Positions 51,965 to 60,914 of a stretch of 64,000 nucleotides of DNA are shown here, piece by piece. The notes beneath the pieces are model-generated. The model saw only the letters and a program-made list of their open reading frames with translations, searched no databases and was not told where the DNA came from. This stretch comes from Streptomyces musisoli (GTDB lineage: Bacteria > Actinomycetota > Actinomycetes > Streptomycetales > Streptomycetaceae). The first letter of the stretch is position 1. Every line of letters starts with the position of its first letter. The stretch lies in assembly GCF_016741855.1 (NCBI RefSeq), contig NZ_JAERRH010000017.1:62001-126000 (forward strand). Direction: 5' to 3'. The position numbers and the translations under genes were made by a program.

Positions 51965-53119
51965 ATGGCCCGCTTTCTGCGCCCGCTGCTGCGCGGGACG
52001 ACGTACACGCGCCTGCTGCATCTGTGGGTGCCGATGCTGGTGGTCAGCGTCTGGCTCTACATCCTGCCCTCGACTCCCTGGGTGCCCGCGCTGTTCCTCG
52101 TCCCGATCGGTCTCCTGCCCGCGGTGCGCAGGGGCGAGGGCGTGCAGGCGCGGCTGCTGCTCACGCCCGGCGAGACGGAGCCGGGCATCTCCGAGGCCCC
52201 GTCGGCGACCTGGCGGGACCGGGTGCGCACGGTGCTCTGGCTGGAGCTGCGGATGCTGCTCGGCGGGGTGGCGATGCTCGCCACGGTGTGGCTGCCCGCC
52301 ATCACCTTCGAGCTGTCCCGGTGCGCCTGGGTGGGCGTGCCGTCCGGGGTGCCGCTGCTGGACCGGCTTCCCCCGCACCGGGCCTGGGCCCTGCTGGCGC
52401 CGCTGCCGCTGCTCGCCCTGTACGGCGCGGTCGTCGGCCTCGGCGAGCTGATCACCGCCGGTGCGCGCCGGCTCCTGGGCCCGAGCGCGGCCGAGCGGCT
52501 GGCCGCGCTGGAGGAGCGTACCGAGCAGTTGCTGGAACGTACCCGGATCGCACGGGAGTTGCACGACTCCATCGGGCACGCCCTGACGGTGGCGGTGGTG
52601 CAGGCGGGCGCGGCGCGGGCGGCGGGCGATCCGGAGTTCACCGACCAAGCGCTGGACGCCATCGAGGAGACCGGCCGGGCGGCCCTGGCGGACCTGGAGC
52701 GGGTGCTGGGCGTCCTGCGGGAGTCCGGGCGGCCGGTGAGCGCGCGGCCCACGCTGGCCGACGCCGGCCGGCTGCTGGAGTCGGCGCGGGCCTCCGGCGC
52801 GAAGGTCGACGCCGAGGTGACGGGTCCGGTCGAGGCCGTGCCGGGCCCGGTGTCCCGCGAGGGCTACCGCATCCTCCAGGAGTCGCTCACCAATGTGCTG
52901 CGGCACGCCGGAGCCGTACCCGTGCGGGTCCGGGTCGCGGTCACCGGCGGCATGCTCACGCTGGACGTCCGCAACTCGCTGCCGGGGGCGACAACGGGAC
53001 CCGGCCGGGGCAGCGGCCTGCGCGGCATACGGGAGCGGGCCGCGCTGCTCGGCGGCACCGCCCGGACCGGTCCGGTAGACGGCGACTGGCAGGTGCGCGC
53101 GGAGTTGCCGATCGGTTGA
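51965..53119 (+). CDS. Two-component sensor histidine kinase (NarL/DesK type)
   Basis: A 384-residue membrane kinase. Four to five hydrophobic segments (about 15-180), HisKA_3 domain with phospho-acceptor His200 in RIARELHDSIGHAL, then an HATPase with VTNVLRHAG-like LTNVLRHAG and GRGSGLRGIRERA. ATG at 51965. Signals to the response regulator encoded 14 bases later; the divergent ABC exporter is the likely target. Confidence 0.93.
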   Translation: MARFLRPLLRGTTYTRLLHLWVPMLVVSVWLYILPSTPWVPALFLVPIGLLPAVRRGEGVQARLLLTPGETEPGISEAPSATWRDRVRTVLWLELRMLLGGVAMLATVWLPAITFELSRCAWVGVPSGVPLLDRLPPHRAWALLAPLPLLALYGAVVGLGELITAGARRLLGPSAAERLAALEERTEQLLERTRIARELHDSIGHALTVAVVQAGAARAAGDPEFTDQALDAIEETGRAALADLERVLGVLRESGRPVSARPTLADAGRLLESARASGAKVDAEVTGPVEAVPGPVSREGYRILQESLTNVLRHAGAVPVRVRVAVTGGMLTLDVRNSLPGATTGPGRGSGLRGIRERAALLGGTARTGPVDGDWQVRAELPIG

Positions 53120-53133
53120 TCTAGGCTGGCCGG

Positions 53134-53790
53134 ATGCCGGTCACCGTACTCCTCGTCGACGACGAGCCCCTGGTCCGCGCGGGTCTGCGGGCCGTGCTGG
53201 AGGCGCAGCCCGACATCGAGGTGGTGGGCGAGGCGGCCGACGGTGCGGCGGTCATCCCGCTCGTGCGGCAACTGCGGCCGGACGTGGTCGCCATGGACGT
53301 GCGGATGCCCCTCATGGACGGCATCGAGGCCACGCGCGCGGTGCTGCGCACGGTGGCCGAGCCGCCGAAGATCCTCGTGGTGACCACCTTCGAGGACGAC
53401 GAGCACGTGTACGAGGCGCTGCGCGCGGGGGCCGACGGGTTCCTGCTGAAGCGGGCCCGCCCCGCCGAGATCGTGCACGCCGTGCGGCTGGTCGCGGAGG
53501 GCGAGTCGCTGCTGTTCCCGGCCTCCGTACGGCGCCTCGCCGCCCGGTACGGCGACGGCGACCGGCCGGCGCGGGCCGTGCTGGAGCGGGCCCGGCTGAC
53601 CGAGCGGGAGGCGGAGGTGCTCCGGCTGATGGCGCGGGGGCTGTCGAACGCCGAGATCGCCGGCCGGCTGATCGTCGGCGCGGAGACGGTGAAGTCGCAT
53701 GTGAGTGCCGTGCTGGGCAAGCTCGGCGCGCGCGACCGCACGCAGGCGGTGATCGCGGCCTACGAGTCGGGGTTCGTGGAGCCGGGCTGA
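53134..53790 (+). CDS. NarL/FixJ-family response regulator
   Basis: A 218-residue regulator: receiver domain with DDEPLVRAG, phospho-acceptor Asp55 in AMDVRMPLMDG and Lys in LLKRARPAE, followed by a LuxR helix-turn-helix (LTEREAEVLRLMARGLSNAE, ETVKSHVSAVLGKL). Partner of the preceding kinase. Confidence 0.95.
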   Translation: MPVTVLLVDDEPLVRAGLRAVLEAQPDIEVVGEAADGAAVIPLVRQLRPDVVAMDVRMPLMDGIEATRAVLRTVAEPPKILVVTTFEDDEHVYEALRAGADGFLLKRARPAEIVHAVRLVAEGESLLFPASVRRLAARYGDGDRPARAVLERARLTEREAEVLRLMARGLSNAEIAGRLIVGAETVKSHVSAVLGKLGARDRTQAVIAAYESGFVEPG

Positions 53791-53886
53791 CCCCGGGTCC
53801 GGCCGCGGGCGCAACCCGGAACTCGCCGGGGTGGGCCGGGCCGAGTACGATCCGGCCAACACGCCCGCGAGCTGGGAGGACGGACG

Positions 53887-55041
53887 GTGGGGCAGCTGAC
53901 CGGCGGCGATCCCTCGCTGCTGCGGAGGATCAATTCCGCGGTGGTGCTGCATGCGCTGCGCGCCACGGACTGCGCGACACTCACCGAGATCACCCGTGTC
54001 ACCGGACTGTCCCGGCCGACCGTCGAGGGCGTGGTCGAGGGGCTCATCGAGGGCGGTCTCGTGGTGGAGGCGGCGGCCGACGAGGGCGGCACGCGGCGGC
54101 AGGGGCGGCCCGCCCGGCGGTTCAGGTTCCGGGCCGAGGCGGGGCATCTGCTGGGCCTGGAGATCGGGCCGCACCGGGTCGCCGCGCTCCTGTCCGACCT
54201 CGACGGCCGTGTGCTGGGCGCCCAGGCCAAGCAGGTCGACGAGACGGCCCCGGCGGACGAGCGGCTCGACCGGCTGCGCGGTGCGGTGGCCGAACTGCTG
54301 CGCCGGGCCGGGGTCGCGCGCAGCTCGCTGCGGGCGGTGGGCGTGGGCACGCCGGGCATCGTGGAGGTGGACGGCACGGTCCGGCTGAGCACGGCCCTGC
54401 CGCAGTGGACGGGCCTGAGGCTGGGCGAGCGGCTGAGCCGTTCCTTCAAGTGTCCGGTGCTGGTGGAGAACGACGCGAACGCGGCGGCTGTCGCCGAGCA
54501 CTGGAAGGGTGCGGCGACCGAGACGGACGACGTGGTGTTCGTGCTGGCCGGGCTGAGCCCGGGGGCCGGTTCACTGATCGGCGGGCGGCTGCACCGGGGC
54601 TTCGGCGGGGCGGCCGGGGAGATCGGCGCGCTGCATCTGCTGGGCCGTGGGGCGACTCCGGAGGCGCTGCTGTCCACCACCGACCAGCCGCTGCATCCGT
54701 TGGACGAGCAGGCGGTGGCCGAGGTGTTCACGCTGGCGCGGAAGGGTGACCAGCGGGCGCTGGCCGCCGTCGAGCGGTTCATCCAGCGGCTCGTGCACGA
54801 TGTGGCCGCGCTGGTGCTGGCGCTCGATCCGGAACTGGTCGTGGTCGGGGGCTGGGCGGCCGGGCTGGACGGGGTGCTGGAGCCGCTGCGTCGCGAACTG
54901 GCCCGGTACTGTCTGCGTCCGCCGCAGGTGACGCTCTCCCTGCTGGGCGAGGCGGCCGTGGCCACGGGGGCGCTGCGGTTGGCTCTGGACCACGTCGAGG
55001 AGCAGTTGTTCGCGGTCGACGGCACGGTGACGCGGCGCTGA
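53887..55041 (+). CDS. ROK-family transcriptional regulator
   Basis: A 384-residue sugar-responsive repressor: MarR-like winged helix (about 15-75, TLTEITRVTGLSRPTVEGVV) and ROK sugar-kinase-like domain with VGVGTPGIV and ENDANAAAVAEHW. The GGAAGEIG segment lies where the ROK zinc motif would follow, but the Cys cluster is absent, so metal binding is unlikely. GTG with GGAGG upstream. Confidence 0.9.
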   Translation: MGQLTGGDPSLLRRINSAVVLHALRATDCATLTEITRVTGLSRPTVEGVVEGLIEGGLVVEAAADEGGTRRQGRPARRFRFRAEAGHLLGLEIGPHRVAALLSDLDGRVLGAQAKQVDETAPADERLDRLRGAVAELLRRAGVARSSLRAVGVGTPGIVEVDGTVRLSTALPQWTGLRLGERLSRSFKCPVLVENDANAAAVAEHWKGAATETDDVVFVLAGLSPGAGSLIGGRLHRGFGGAAGEIGALHLLGRGATPEALLSTTDQPLHPLDEQAVAEVFTLARKGDQRALAAVERFIQRLVHDVAALVLALDPELVVVGGWAAGLDGVLEPLRRELARYCLRPPQVTLSLLGEAAVATGALRLALDHVEEQLFAVDGTVTRR

Positions 55042-55321
55042 GCGGTGGCGTTGGGGGGCCGCCGAGGGTGCCGGGTTGCGGTTCTTGTTCGGGTGCGGCT
55101 CGGGGGGTGCAAGTGCCGGTTGCGGTAGTCGTTCGGGTGCGGCGCCGTAGTGGCTGGTCGCGCAGTTCCCCGCGCCCCTTGGGGAGTTGGCCCCGGACTT
55201 GGTTGTGAGCGTTCGGCCCTTGGGGAGTCGGCCTCGGCCTTGGTTGTGAGCGTCTGCACCCTCAGGAGCCGGGCCCTCGGTCGCGCGCCCCGGCTGGTTT
55301 CCGGGGCGCGGGACCTGTGGC
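55042..55321. repeat. Intergenic Streptomyces-type repeat and 41-base duplication
   Basis: The segment TGGCTGGTCGCGCAGTTCCC with the following CGCGCCCCTT (55151-55180) is a sequence seen very often between Streptomyces genes. It is followed by two copies of an approximately 41-base unit (CCTTGGGGAGT...GGTTGTGAGCGT) at about 55177-55216 and 55217-55257. No gene is visible. Confidence 0.65.
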
Positions 55322-56083
55322 TCAGGAGGCCTGGCGTTCCGGGTCGTGGTGTATTTCCACGCCCGCCGAGTCACCGAAGGTCAGCCGGCAGGTGTCGGCG
55401 CGGTAGGTCGCCACCGAGAGGGCCGCCGTGCGGCCCTGGGCGAAGAAGCGGGTGGTGACGACGAGAACGGGCGAGCCGGGCAGCCGGTCGAGTTCCTTGG
55501 CGTCGTCCGCACGCGCGGAGCCCAGCTCGACCGCGCGGTCCTCCCCCTCCAGCGGCAGGTGCTGCAGTTCCCGCAGCACCGCACGCGCGCGCGCCGCGCC
55601 GGACGGGGCGTCGATCGCGGTCAGGCCCGGCACCGTCGCCGCCGGGATGTAGAGCAGCTCGGTGGCGACCTGCTGGCCGTGGGACATGCGGGAGCGGCGG
55701 ACCGTGTGCACGGTCTCGTCCGCCGCGGTCTCCAGGGCCGCGGCGACGGCGGCCGGCGGCGTCGCCTGCACGGCGTCGAGGGGCTGCCAGGCATCGCCGG
55801 CGGCGCCGGGCCAGGTGTGCTGTTCCGAACCGACGGCCACGCCCACGCGCGGGGGCGCGACGGTCGTGCCGACCCCGCGCCGGCGCTGGAGCCGGCCCTC
55901 CAGCTCCAGCTGTTCGAGAGCCTGGCGGAGCGTGGCACGGGCCACGCCGAAGCGTGCGGCGAGTTCACGTTCGTTGGGCAGGATCTCGCCGACCGAGAAG
56001 TCGGAGTCCAGTGCTTCGCTCAGCACGGTCTTGAGATGCCAGTACTTCGGTTCCGGTACCGAGTCCAGCTGCGTGGTCCCCAC
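55322..56083 (-). CDS. GntR-family regulator with UTRA domain (HutC subfamily)
   Basis: A 253-residue repressor. The GntR winged helix (about 13-75: YWHLKTVLSEALDSDFSVGE, NERELAARFGVARATLRQAL) precedes a UTRA ligand domain (about 95-250). GTG at 56083 with GGAGGACAGG is chosen; the longer ATG frame has no homology. Ligands of this group are usually small sugars or amines. A palindrome at 56180 may be its own operator. Confidence 0.9.
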   Translation of the reverse strand: MGTTQLDSVPEPKYWHLKTVLSEALDSDFSVGEILPNERELAARFGVARATLRQALEQLELEGRLQRRRGVGTTVAPPRVGVAVGSEQHTWPGAAGDAWQPLDAVQATPPAAVAAALETAADETVHTVRRSRMSHGQQVATELLYIPAATVPGLTAIDAPSGAARARAVLRELQHLPLEGEDRAVELGSARADDAKELDRLPGSPVLVVTTRFFAQGRTAALSVATYRADTCRLTFGDSAGVEIHHDPERQAS

Positions 56084-56179
56084 CCTGTCCTCCGCAAGAG
56101 CCGTGGTCCGGCGGTTTTTAGCGCCCTTGTTTATTAAAGGTTGTTGCACTTCTCTGCGACGATAGGGCGGCCGCCACCC

Positions 56180-56193
56180 TTGGTCAAGACCAA
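56180..56193. promoter_or_regulatory. Candidate HutC/GntR operator palindrome
   Basis: TTGGTCAAGACCAA is a perfect 14-base palindrome about 97 bases upstream of the GntR start. It resembles the GGTC-TA-GACC core bound by DasR/NagR-type relatives of this regulator. Confidence 0.55.
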
Positions 56194-56420
56194 TCCTCGG
56201 ACCCGTGAAGGACACACGGGCGGCCCGCAGCACAGCGTTCACGAGGCGTTCGTGCGCCACGGCGTGTGTGACATCGCGGCGAAGCTCCCGTCGCCCGCAA
56301 AGCCCCGTCACCCGCCGAGCCCCCACCGCACGGCCGGTCCCCTGCCGTGCGGCGGACCGGTTCTGGCGTACGACGAAGCCCCCGTCGTGCGACGAGGGCT
56401 TCGTGAAAGGGGGCGTCGGC

Positions 56421-57302
56421 TCAGTCGCCGAGGTACCGGAGCTTGTCCGGGTTGCGCAGGACGTACACGGACGTGACGCGGTCGTCCGCGATGTCCAGCT
56501 GGAACAGGCTGTCGGGCTTGCCGCCGGACAGGAGCAGGATGGCGGGGCCGCCGTTGACCTCCAGGACGCGCAGGGACAGGTCCGCCGGGACCGAGCGGGC
56601 TGCGCCGACGAGGAAGCGGCCGACCTTGTCCGCGGTGTGCAGCGTGCGCACCGGCGCCTTGGCCTTGCCGCCGCTGTCGCCGACCAGGCGGACGTCCAGG
56701 GCGAGCATGGACATCAGCCCCTCCAGGTCGCCCTCGGCCACGGCGGCGAGCAGACGCTCGGTCAGCTCCCGGCGCCGGACGGGATCCACCTCGTACCGGG
56801 GCCGCCCCTCCGCCACGTGCCTGCGGGCCCGACCGGCGAGCTGCCGTACCGCCGGCTCGCCCCGGTCGAGCAGCTCGGCGATCTCGGCGTACGGGTAGCC
56901 GAACGCCTCCCTGAGCACGAAGACCGCCCGCTCCAGCGGGGACAGGGACTCCAGGACGACCAGGACGGCCAGGGAGACCGTGTCGGCGAGCACGGCCCGC
57001 TCCGCGGTGTCCGGGGCGGTGTCGGCGAACTCGGTGAGGTAAGGCTCCGGCAGCCACGGCCCGACGTACGCCTCGCCGCGCGCCTGCACCTGGCGCAGCC
57101 GGTCGATGGCCAGCCGGGTGGTGATGCGCACCAGGTAGGCACGCGGTTCGCGGACCTCCGTGCGGTCGGCGTGGTACCAGCGCAGCCATGCGTCCTGGAC
57201 CACGTCCTCGGCGTCGGCGATGCGGCCGAGCATTCGGTACGCGACCCCCATGAGCAGGGAGCGGTGTTCTTCGAAGACGTCGGTGGCGGGGTCGGCGGTC
57301 AC
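56421..57302 (-). CDS. ECF41-type sigma factor with SnoaL-like C-terminus
   Basis: A 293-residue sigma factor (SigJ group). Region 2 has YRMLGRIADAEDVVQDAWLRW, region 4 FVLREAFGYPYAEIAELL, and the fused NTF2/SnoaL-like domain replaces an anti-sigma factor. Both ECF41 hallmark motifs are present: WLPEP in the linker and NPDKL near the C-terminus. GTG at 57302. ECF41 genes usually neighbour an oxidoreductase, epimerase or CMD gene; here the divergent neighbour is a reductase. Confidence 0.93.
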   Translation of the reverse strand: MTADPATDVFEEHRSLLMGVAYRMLGRIADAEDVVQDAWLRWYHADRTEVREPRAYLVRITTRLAIDRLRQVQARGEAYVGPWLPEPYLTEFADTAPDTAERAVLADTVSLAVLVVLESLSPLERAVFVLREAFGYPYAEIAELLDRGEPAVRQLAGRARRHVAEGRPRYEVDPVRRRELTERLLAAVAEGDLEGLMSMLALDVRLVGDSGGKAKAPVRTLHTADKVGRFLVGAARSVPADLSLRVLEVNGGPAILLLSGGKPDSLFQLDIADDRVTSVYVLRNPDKLRYLGD

Positions 57303-57423
57303 GGGTCCATCCCATCCGACACGCTTGCCGGTGTCCACTCGGAATGCCTGGTTCCGGGAGCGGTCCGGATCACAATGACCGCGGACCGCCGGTGGGCGGC
57401 GGCCGGCGACCTCGAGGTGGGCG

Positions 57424-58077
57424 ATGCGGTACGCGGTGCTGGGCACGGGCGAGGTGGGCCGCACCCTGGCCGGCAGGCTGCTGGAGCTGGGGCACGAGGT
57501 GACCCTCGGGTCCCGCACCCGGGACAACCCGGTGGCGGTGGAGTGGGCCACGGCCGAGGCGGGCCGGGCCCACGCGGGCACGTTCGCGGAGGCGGCAGCG
57601 GCGGGCGAGGTGGTCGTGAACGCGGTGGCCGGCCGGGTGGCGCTCGACGCGCTGGAGGCGGCGGGTGCGGAGCACCTGGCGGGCAAGGTACTGGTGGACG
57701 TCTCCAATCCGCTGGCGTTCGAGGACGGGCAGCCGCTGCTGGACCCGGTCGGGTCCGACAGCGTGGGCGAGCGGATCCAGCGGGCGTTCCCGCAGGCGCG
57801 CGTGGTGAAGACGCTGAACACCGTCAACTGCCGGGTGATGGTGGATCCCCGGCGGGTGCCCGGCGAGCACCACCTGTTCGTGTGCGGGGCGGACGCCAGG
57901 GCCAAGGAGCAGGTGACGGCGCTCCTCGGGGAGTTCGGCTGGCCCGCCGGGCGGGTCCTGGACCTGGGCGGCATCGAGGCGGCGCGCGCGGTGGAGATGT
58001 ACCTGCCGCTGTGGCTCACCCTGTTCGGCCGCTTCGGGGACGCGGACTTCAACATCGAGGTGCGCCGGTCGGGTTGA
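57424..58077 (+). CDS. NAD(P)-binding reductase, F420/NADP-oxidoreductase-like
   Basis: A 217-residue Rossmann protein beginning RYAVLGTGEVGRTLAGRL, with LGSRTRDNP for NADP phosphate contact and VKTLNTVN. It resembles NpdG-like dinucleotide-binding enzymes. Divergent from the ECF41 gene, whose known regulation pattern makes this the probable target. The substrate is unknown. Confidence 0.85.
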   Translation: MRYAVLGTGEVGRTLAGRLLELGHEVTLGSRTRDNPVAVEWATAEAGRAHAGTFAEAAAAGEVVVNAVAGRVALDALEAAGAEHLAGKVLVDVSNPLAFEDGQPLLDPVGSDSVGERIQRAFPQARVVKTLNTVNCRVMVDPRRVPGEHHLFVCGADARAKEQVTALLGEFGWPAGRVLDLGGIEAARAVEMYLPLWLTLFGRFGDADFNIEVRRSG

Positions 58078-58247
58078 CGGCCGTACGAGAGGCGGTACGG
58101 CGAGACCTGCGACGGGACACCGACGTGTAGTCCGACGGGACGCCGGGCGCTGGGCGGCGGAAGGTGCGGCACCAGGGCTACCGGCTGGTAGTAATTGCTG
58201 ACAAGCTGTCTACGATTTCCGCCGGCAGTCCAGACCAGGAGCGCTCC

Positions 58248-59078
58248 ATGTCCGCCACCGTCTCCTTCAAGGTCCCCACTCCCCACGGCACGGGCGACGT
58301 GAGCGTGTCCTACACGCGCGTGGGCCGTGGCGAACCACTGGTCCTGCTGCACGGCATCGGCCACCATCTCCAGGCCTGGGACCCGGTCGTGGACATCGTG
58401 GCCACCGAGCGCGAGGTGATCGCCGTCGACCTGCCGGGCTTCGGCGCGTCCCCGGGGCTGCCGGACGGCCTGGCCTACGACCTGCCCACCACGAACTCCG
58501 TGCTCGGTGCCCTGTTCGAGGCGCTGGAGCTGGACCGCCCGCATGTCGCCGGCAACTCGCTGGGCGGTCTGCTCGCGCTGGAGCTGGGCCGGGAGAAACG
58601 CGTACGGTCCGTCACCGCCTTCTCCCCCGCGGGCTTCTGGACGGAGGCCGAACGGCGCTACGCCTTCACGGTGCTGCGCACGATGCGGGGCGTCGCCCGG
58701 CGGCTGCCGGAGCCGCTGGTGCGGCAGCTGTCCCGCTCGGCGGCCGGCCGTACGGCACTGACCAGCACCATCTACGCCCGGCCCGGACGCCGTTCGCCGG
58801 ACGCCGTGGTCGCCGAGACACTCGCGCTCGTCACGGCCGGCGGCTTCGAGGCGACCCTGCGGGCGGGGACCACCGTCCGGTTCACCGACGACCTGGCGGG
58901 CCTGCCGGTCACGGTGGCCTGGGGCACCCAGGACCGGCTCCTCGTGCGCCGCCAGGGCATCCGCGCCAAGCAACTCATCCCGCACGCCCGGCTGATACGG
59001 CTGCCCGGCTGCGGCCACGTCCCGATGAACGACGACCCGGCGCTGGTCGCCCGGGTGATGCTGGACGGCAGCCGCTGA
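58248..59078 (+). CDS. Alpha/beta hydrolase
   Basis: A 276-residue hydrolase. Oxyanion HGIGHH, nucleophile elbow GNSLGG, acid Asp in WGTQDRLL and His in GCGHVPM form a complete triad. ATG at 58248 with CAGGAG. An A/T-richer segment at 58185-58220 (GTAGTAATTGCTGACAAG) is the probable promoter. Substrate unknown. Confidence 0.88.
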   Translation: MSATVSFKVPTPHGTGDVSVSYTRVGRGEPLVLLHGIGHHLQAWDPVVDIVATEREVIAVDLPGFGASPGLPDGLAYDLPTTNSVLGALFEALELDRPHVAGNSLGGLLALELGREKRVRSVTAFSPAGFWTEAERRYAFTVLRTMRGVARRLPEPLVRQLSRSAAGRTALTSTIYARPGRRSPDAVVAETLALVTAGGFEATLRAGTTVRFTDDLAGLPVTVAWGTQDRLLVRRQGIRAKQLIPHARLIRLPGCGHVPMNDDPALVARVMLDGSR

Positions 59079-59123
59079 GGCACCGGTCCGGCGGGCGGGG
59101 GCATACCGCCGCAACGGGCGGTT

Positions 59124-59145
59124 GTTCACTTGCGGTTTGCGTGCG
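59124..59145 (+). promoter_or_regulatory. Possible PhoP box upstream of phoD-like gene
   Basis: Two adjacent 11-base units, GTTCACTTGCG and GTTTGCGTGCG, resemble the GTTCACC-type direct repeats bound by PhoP in Streptomyces, 66 bases before a phosphatase gene. The second unit is weak. Confidence 0.4.
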
Positions 59146-59210
59146 CGCCGCGGCGCACCAGTAGGTGTGGCTCTGCACACCGGCCGGATCCCGTCCCTGG
59201 AGGCGCAGCC

Positions 59211-60797
59211 ATGTCACACCGTCCGTTCCCCGGCCGCCGCGGAGTTCTGCGCGGCTCCCTCGCCGCGTCGGCGGCCCTGACCCTGCCCGTCGGCCTCGGC
59301 GCGGCCCCGGCGTTCGCCCGTTCCGGACGTCCCCGGGCGGACTGGGGTGTGCAGGCCGGTGACGTGACCGCCGACTCCGGCCTGGTGTGGGTGCGTTCGG
59401 ACCGGCCGGCCCGGATGATCGTGGAGACGGCCGCCACCGAGTCGTTCCGCAACCCGCGCCGATGGCACGGACCGCTGCTGGGCGCCGGCACGGACTTCAC
59501 CGGCACCACCCGGCTGCACGGCCTGCCGGCCGGCGAGCAGATCCACTACCGCGTCCTGCTCGCCGACCCGGACGACCCGCGGCGCACCGGTGAGCCCGTG
59601 ACCGGCACCTTCCGCACCGCGCCCGGGCGCCGCCGGGACGGCGTGCGCTTCCTGTGGTCGGGCGACCTGGCCGGCCAGGGCTGGGGCATCAACCCCGACG
59701 TCGGCGGCTACCGCATCTACGACGCCATGGCGAAGCTGGACCCGGACTTCTTCCTGTGCAGCGGCGACAACATCTACGCCGACGGCCCCATCACCGCCAC
59801 CCAGGCGCTGCCCGACGGCACGACCTGGCGGAACATCACCACCGAGGAGAAGTCGAAGGTCGCCGAGACCCTCGCCGAGTACCGGGGCAACTTCCGCTAC
59901 AACCTGCTCGACGAGAACCTGCGCCGGTTCAACGCCCAGGTGCCCTCGATCGTCCAGTGGGACGACCACGAGGTGCGCAACAACTGGTACCCGGGCGAGA
60001 CCGTCGCCGCCTCCGACACCCGTTACACCGAGAAGAGCATCGACGTCCTCGCCGCGCGCGCCCGGCGGGCGTTCGGCGAGTACTTCCCCCTCTCCACACT
60101 GCGCCCCGGCGCGCGGGAGGGCCGTGTGTACCGGGTGCTGCGCCAGGGCCCGCTGCTGGACGTGTTCGTGCTCGACATGCGGACGTACCGCAACGCCAAC
60201 TCGGCCGACGACCGGACGAGCGACCCGCAGGGCATCCTCGGGCGGGAGCAGCTGGAGTGGCTCAAGCGGGAGCTGGCCCGGTCGCGTGCGGTGTGGAAGG
60301 TGATCGCCGCCGACATGCCGCTCGGTCTCGTCGTACCGGACGCGACGGAGGGCAAGCCGAACTTCGAGGCCGTGGCCCAGGGCGACCCCGGCGCGCCGCT
60401 CGGCCGTGAGCTGCAGATCGCCGAGCTGCTGCGGTTCGTCAAGCACCGGCGGATCACCGGCACGCTGTGGCTCACGGCGGACGTGCACCACACCTCGGCC
60501 CAGCACTACCAGCCGTCCCGGGCCGCCTTCACCGACTTCGAGCCGTTCTGGGAGTTCGTCTCCGGGCCGCTCAACGCCGGCGCCTTCCCGGCCGGCGCGC
60601 TGGACGACACCTTCGGCCCGGAGCGGGTGTTCGTGAAGGCGCCGACCGCGTCCAACGTCTCGCCCGCGGGCGGTTACCAGTTCTTCGGCGAGGTCGACAT
60701 CGACGGGGACAGCGGCGAGCTGACGGTACGGCTGCGCGAGCTGGACGGCACGGTCCTGTTCACGCGGACGCTGCGACCGGGCCGGGTGGGTCAGTAG
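59211..60797 (+). CDS. phoD: Secreted alkaline phosphatase, PhoD family
   Basis: A 528-residue phosphodiesterase/phosphatase with twin-arginine signal (GRRGVLRGSLAAS, then a hydrophobic stretch to AFARS). N-terminal Fn3-like PhoD domain, then the metallophosphatase with SGDNIYADGP, QWDDHEVRNNW and TADVHHTSAQHY supplying calcium/iron ligands. ATG at 59211 after GGAGG. PhoD enzymes in Streptomyces are induced by phosphate limitation; a candidate PhoP box lies upstream. Confidence 0.93.
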   Translation: MSHRPFPGRRGVLRGSLAASAALTLPVGLGAAPAFARSGRPRADWGVQAGDVTADSGLVWVRSDRPARMIVETAATESFRNPRRWHGPLLGAGTDFTGTTRLHGLPAGEQIHYRVLLADPDDPRRTGEPVTGTFRTAPGRRRDGVRFLWSGDLAGQGWGINPDVGGYRIYDAMAKLDPDFFLCSGDNIYADGPITATQALPDGTTWRNITTEEKSKVAETLAEYRGNFRYNLLDENLRRFNAQVPSIVQWDDHEVRNNWYPGETVAASDTRYTEKSIDVLAARARRAFGEYFPLSTLRPGAREGRVYRVLRQGPLLDVFVLDMRTYRNANSADDRTSDPQGILGREQLEWLKRELARSRAVWKVIAADMPLGLVVPDATEGKPNFEAVAQGDPGAPLGRELQIAELLRFVKHRRITGTLWLTADVHHTSAQHYQPSRAAFTDFEPFWEFVSGPLNAGAFPAGALDDTFGPERVFVKAPTASNVSPAGGYQFFGEVDIDGDSGELTVRLRELDGTVLFTRTLRPGRVGQ

Positions 60798-60914
60798 GGG
60801 ACAACCGGCCGGCCGGTCTGCCATGGAAAGCCCAACAAATGGGACGGAGCATGCTTTACCTATCGGTCACAAGCAGTTCGTGATCACGCAACACCGTTCC
60901 TTCACAGTGGCTGT

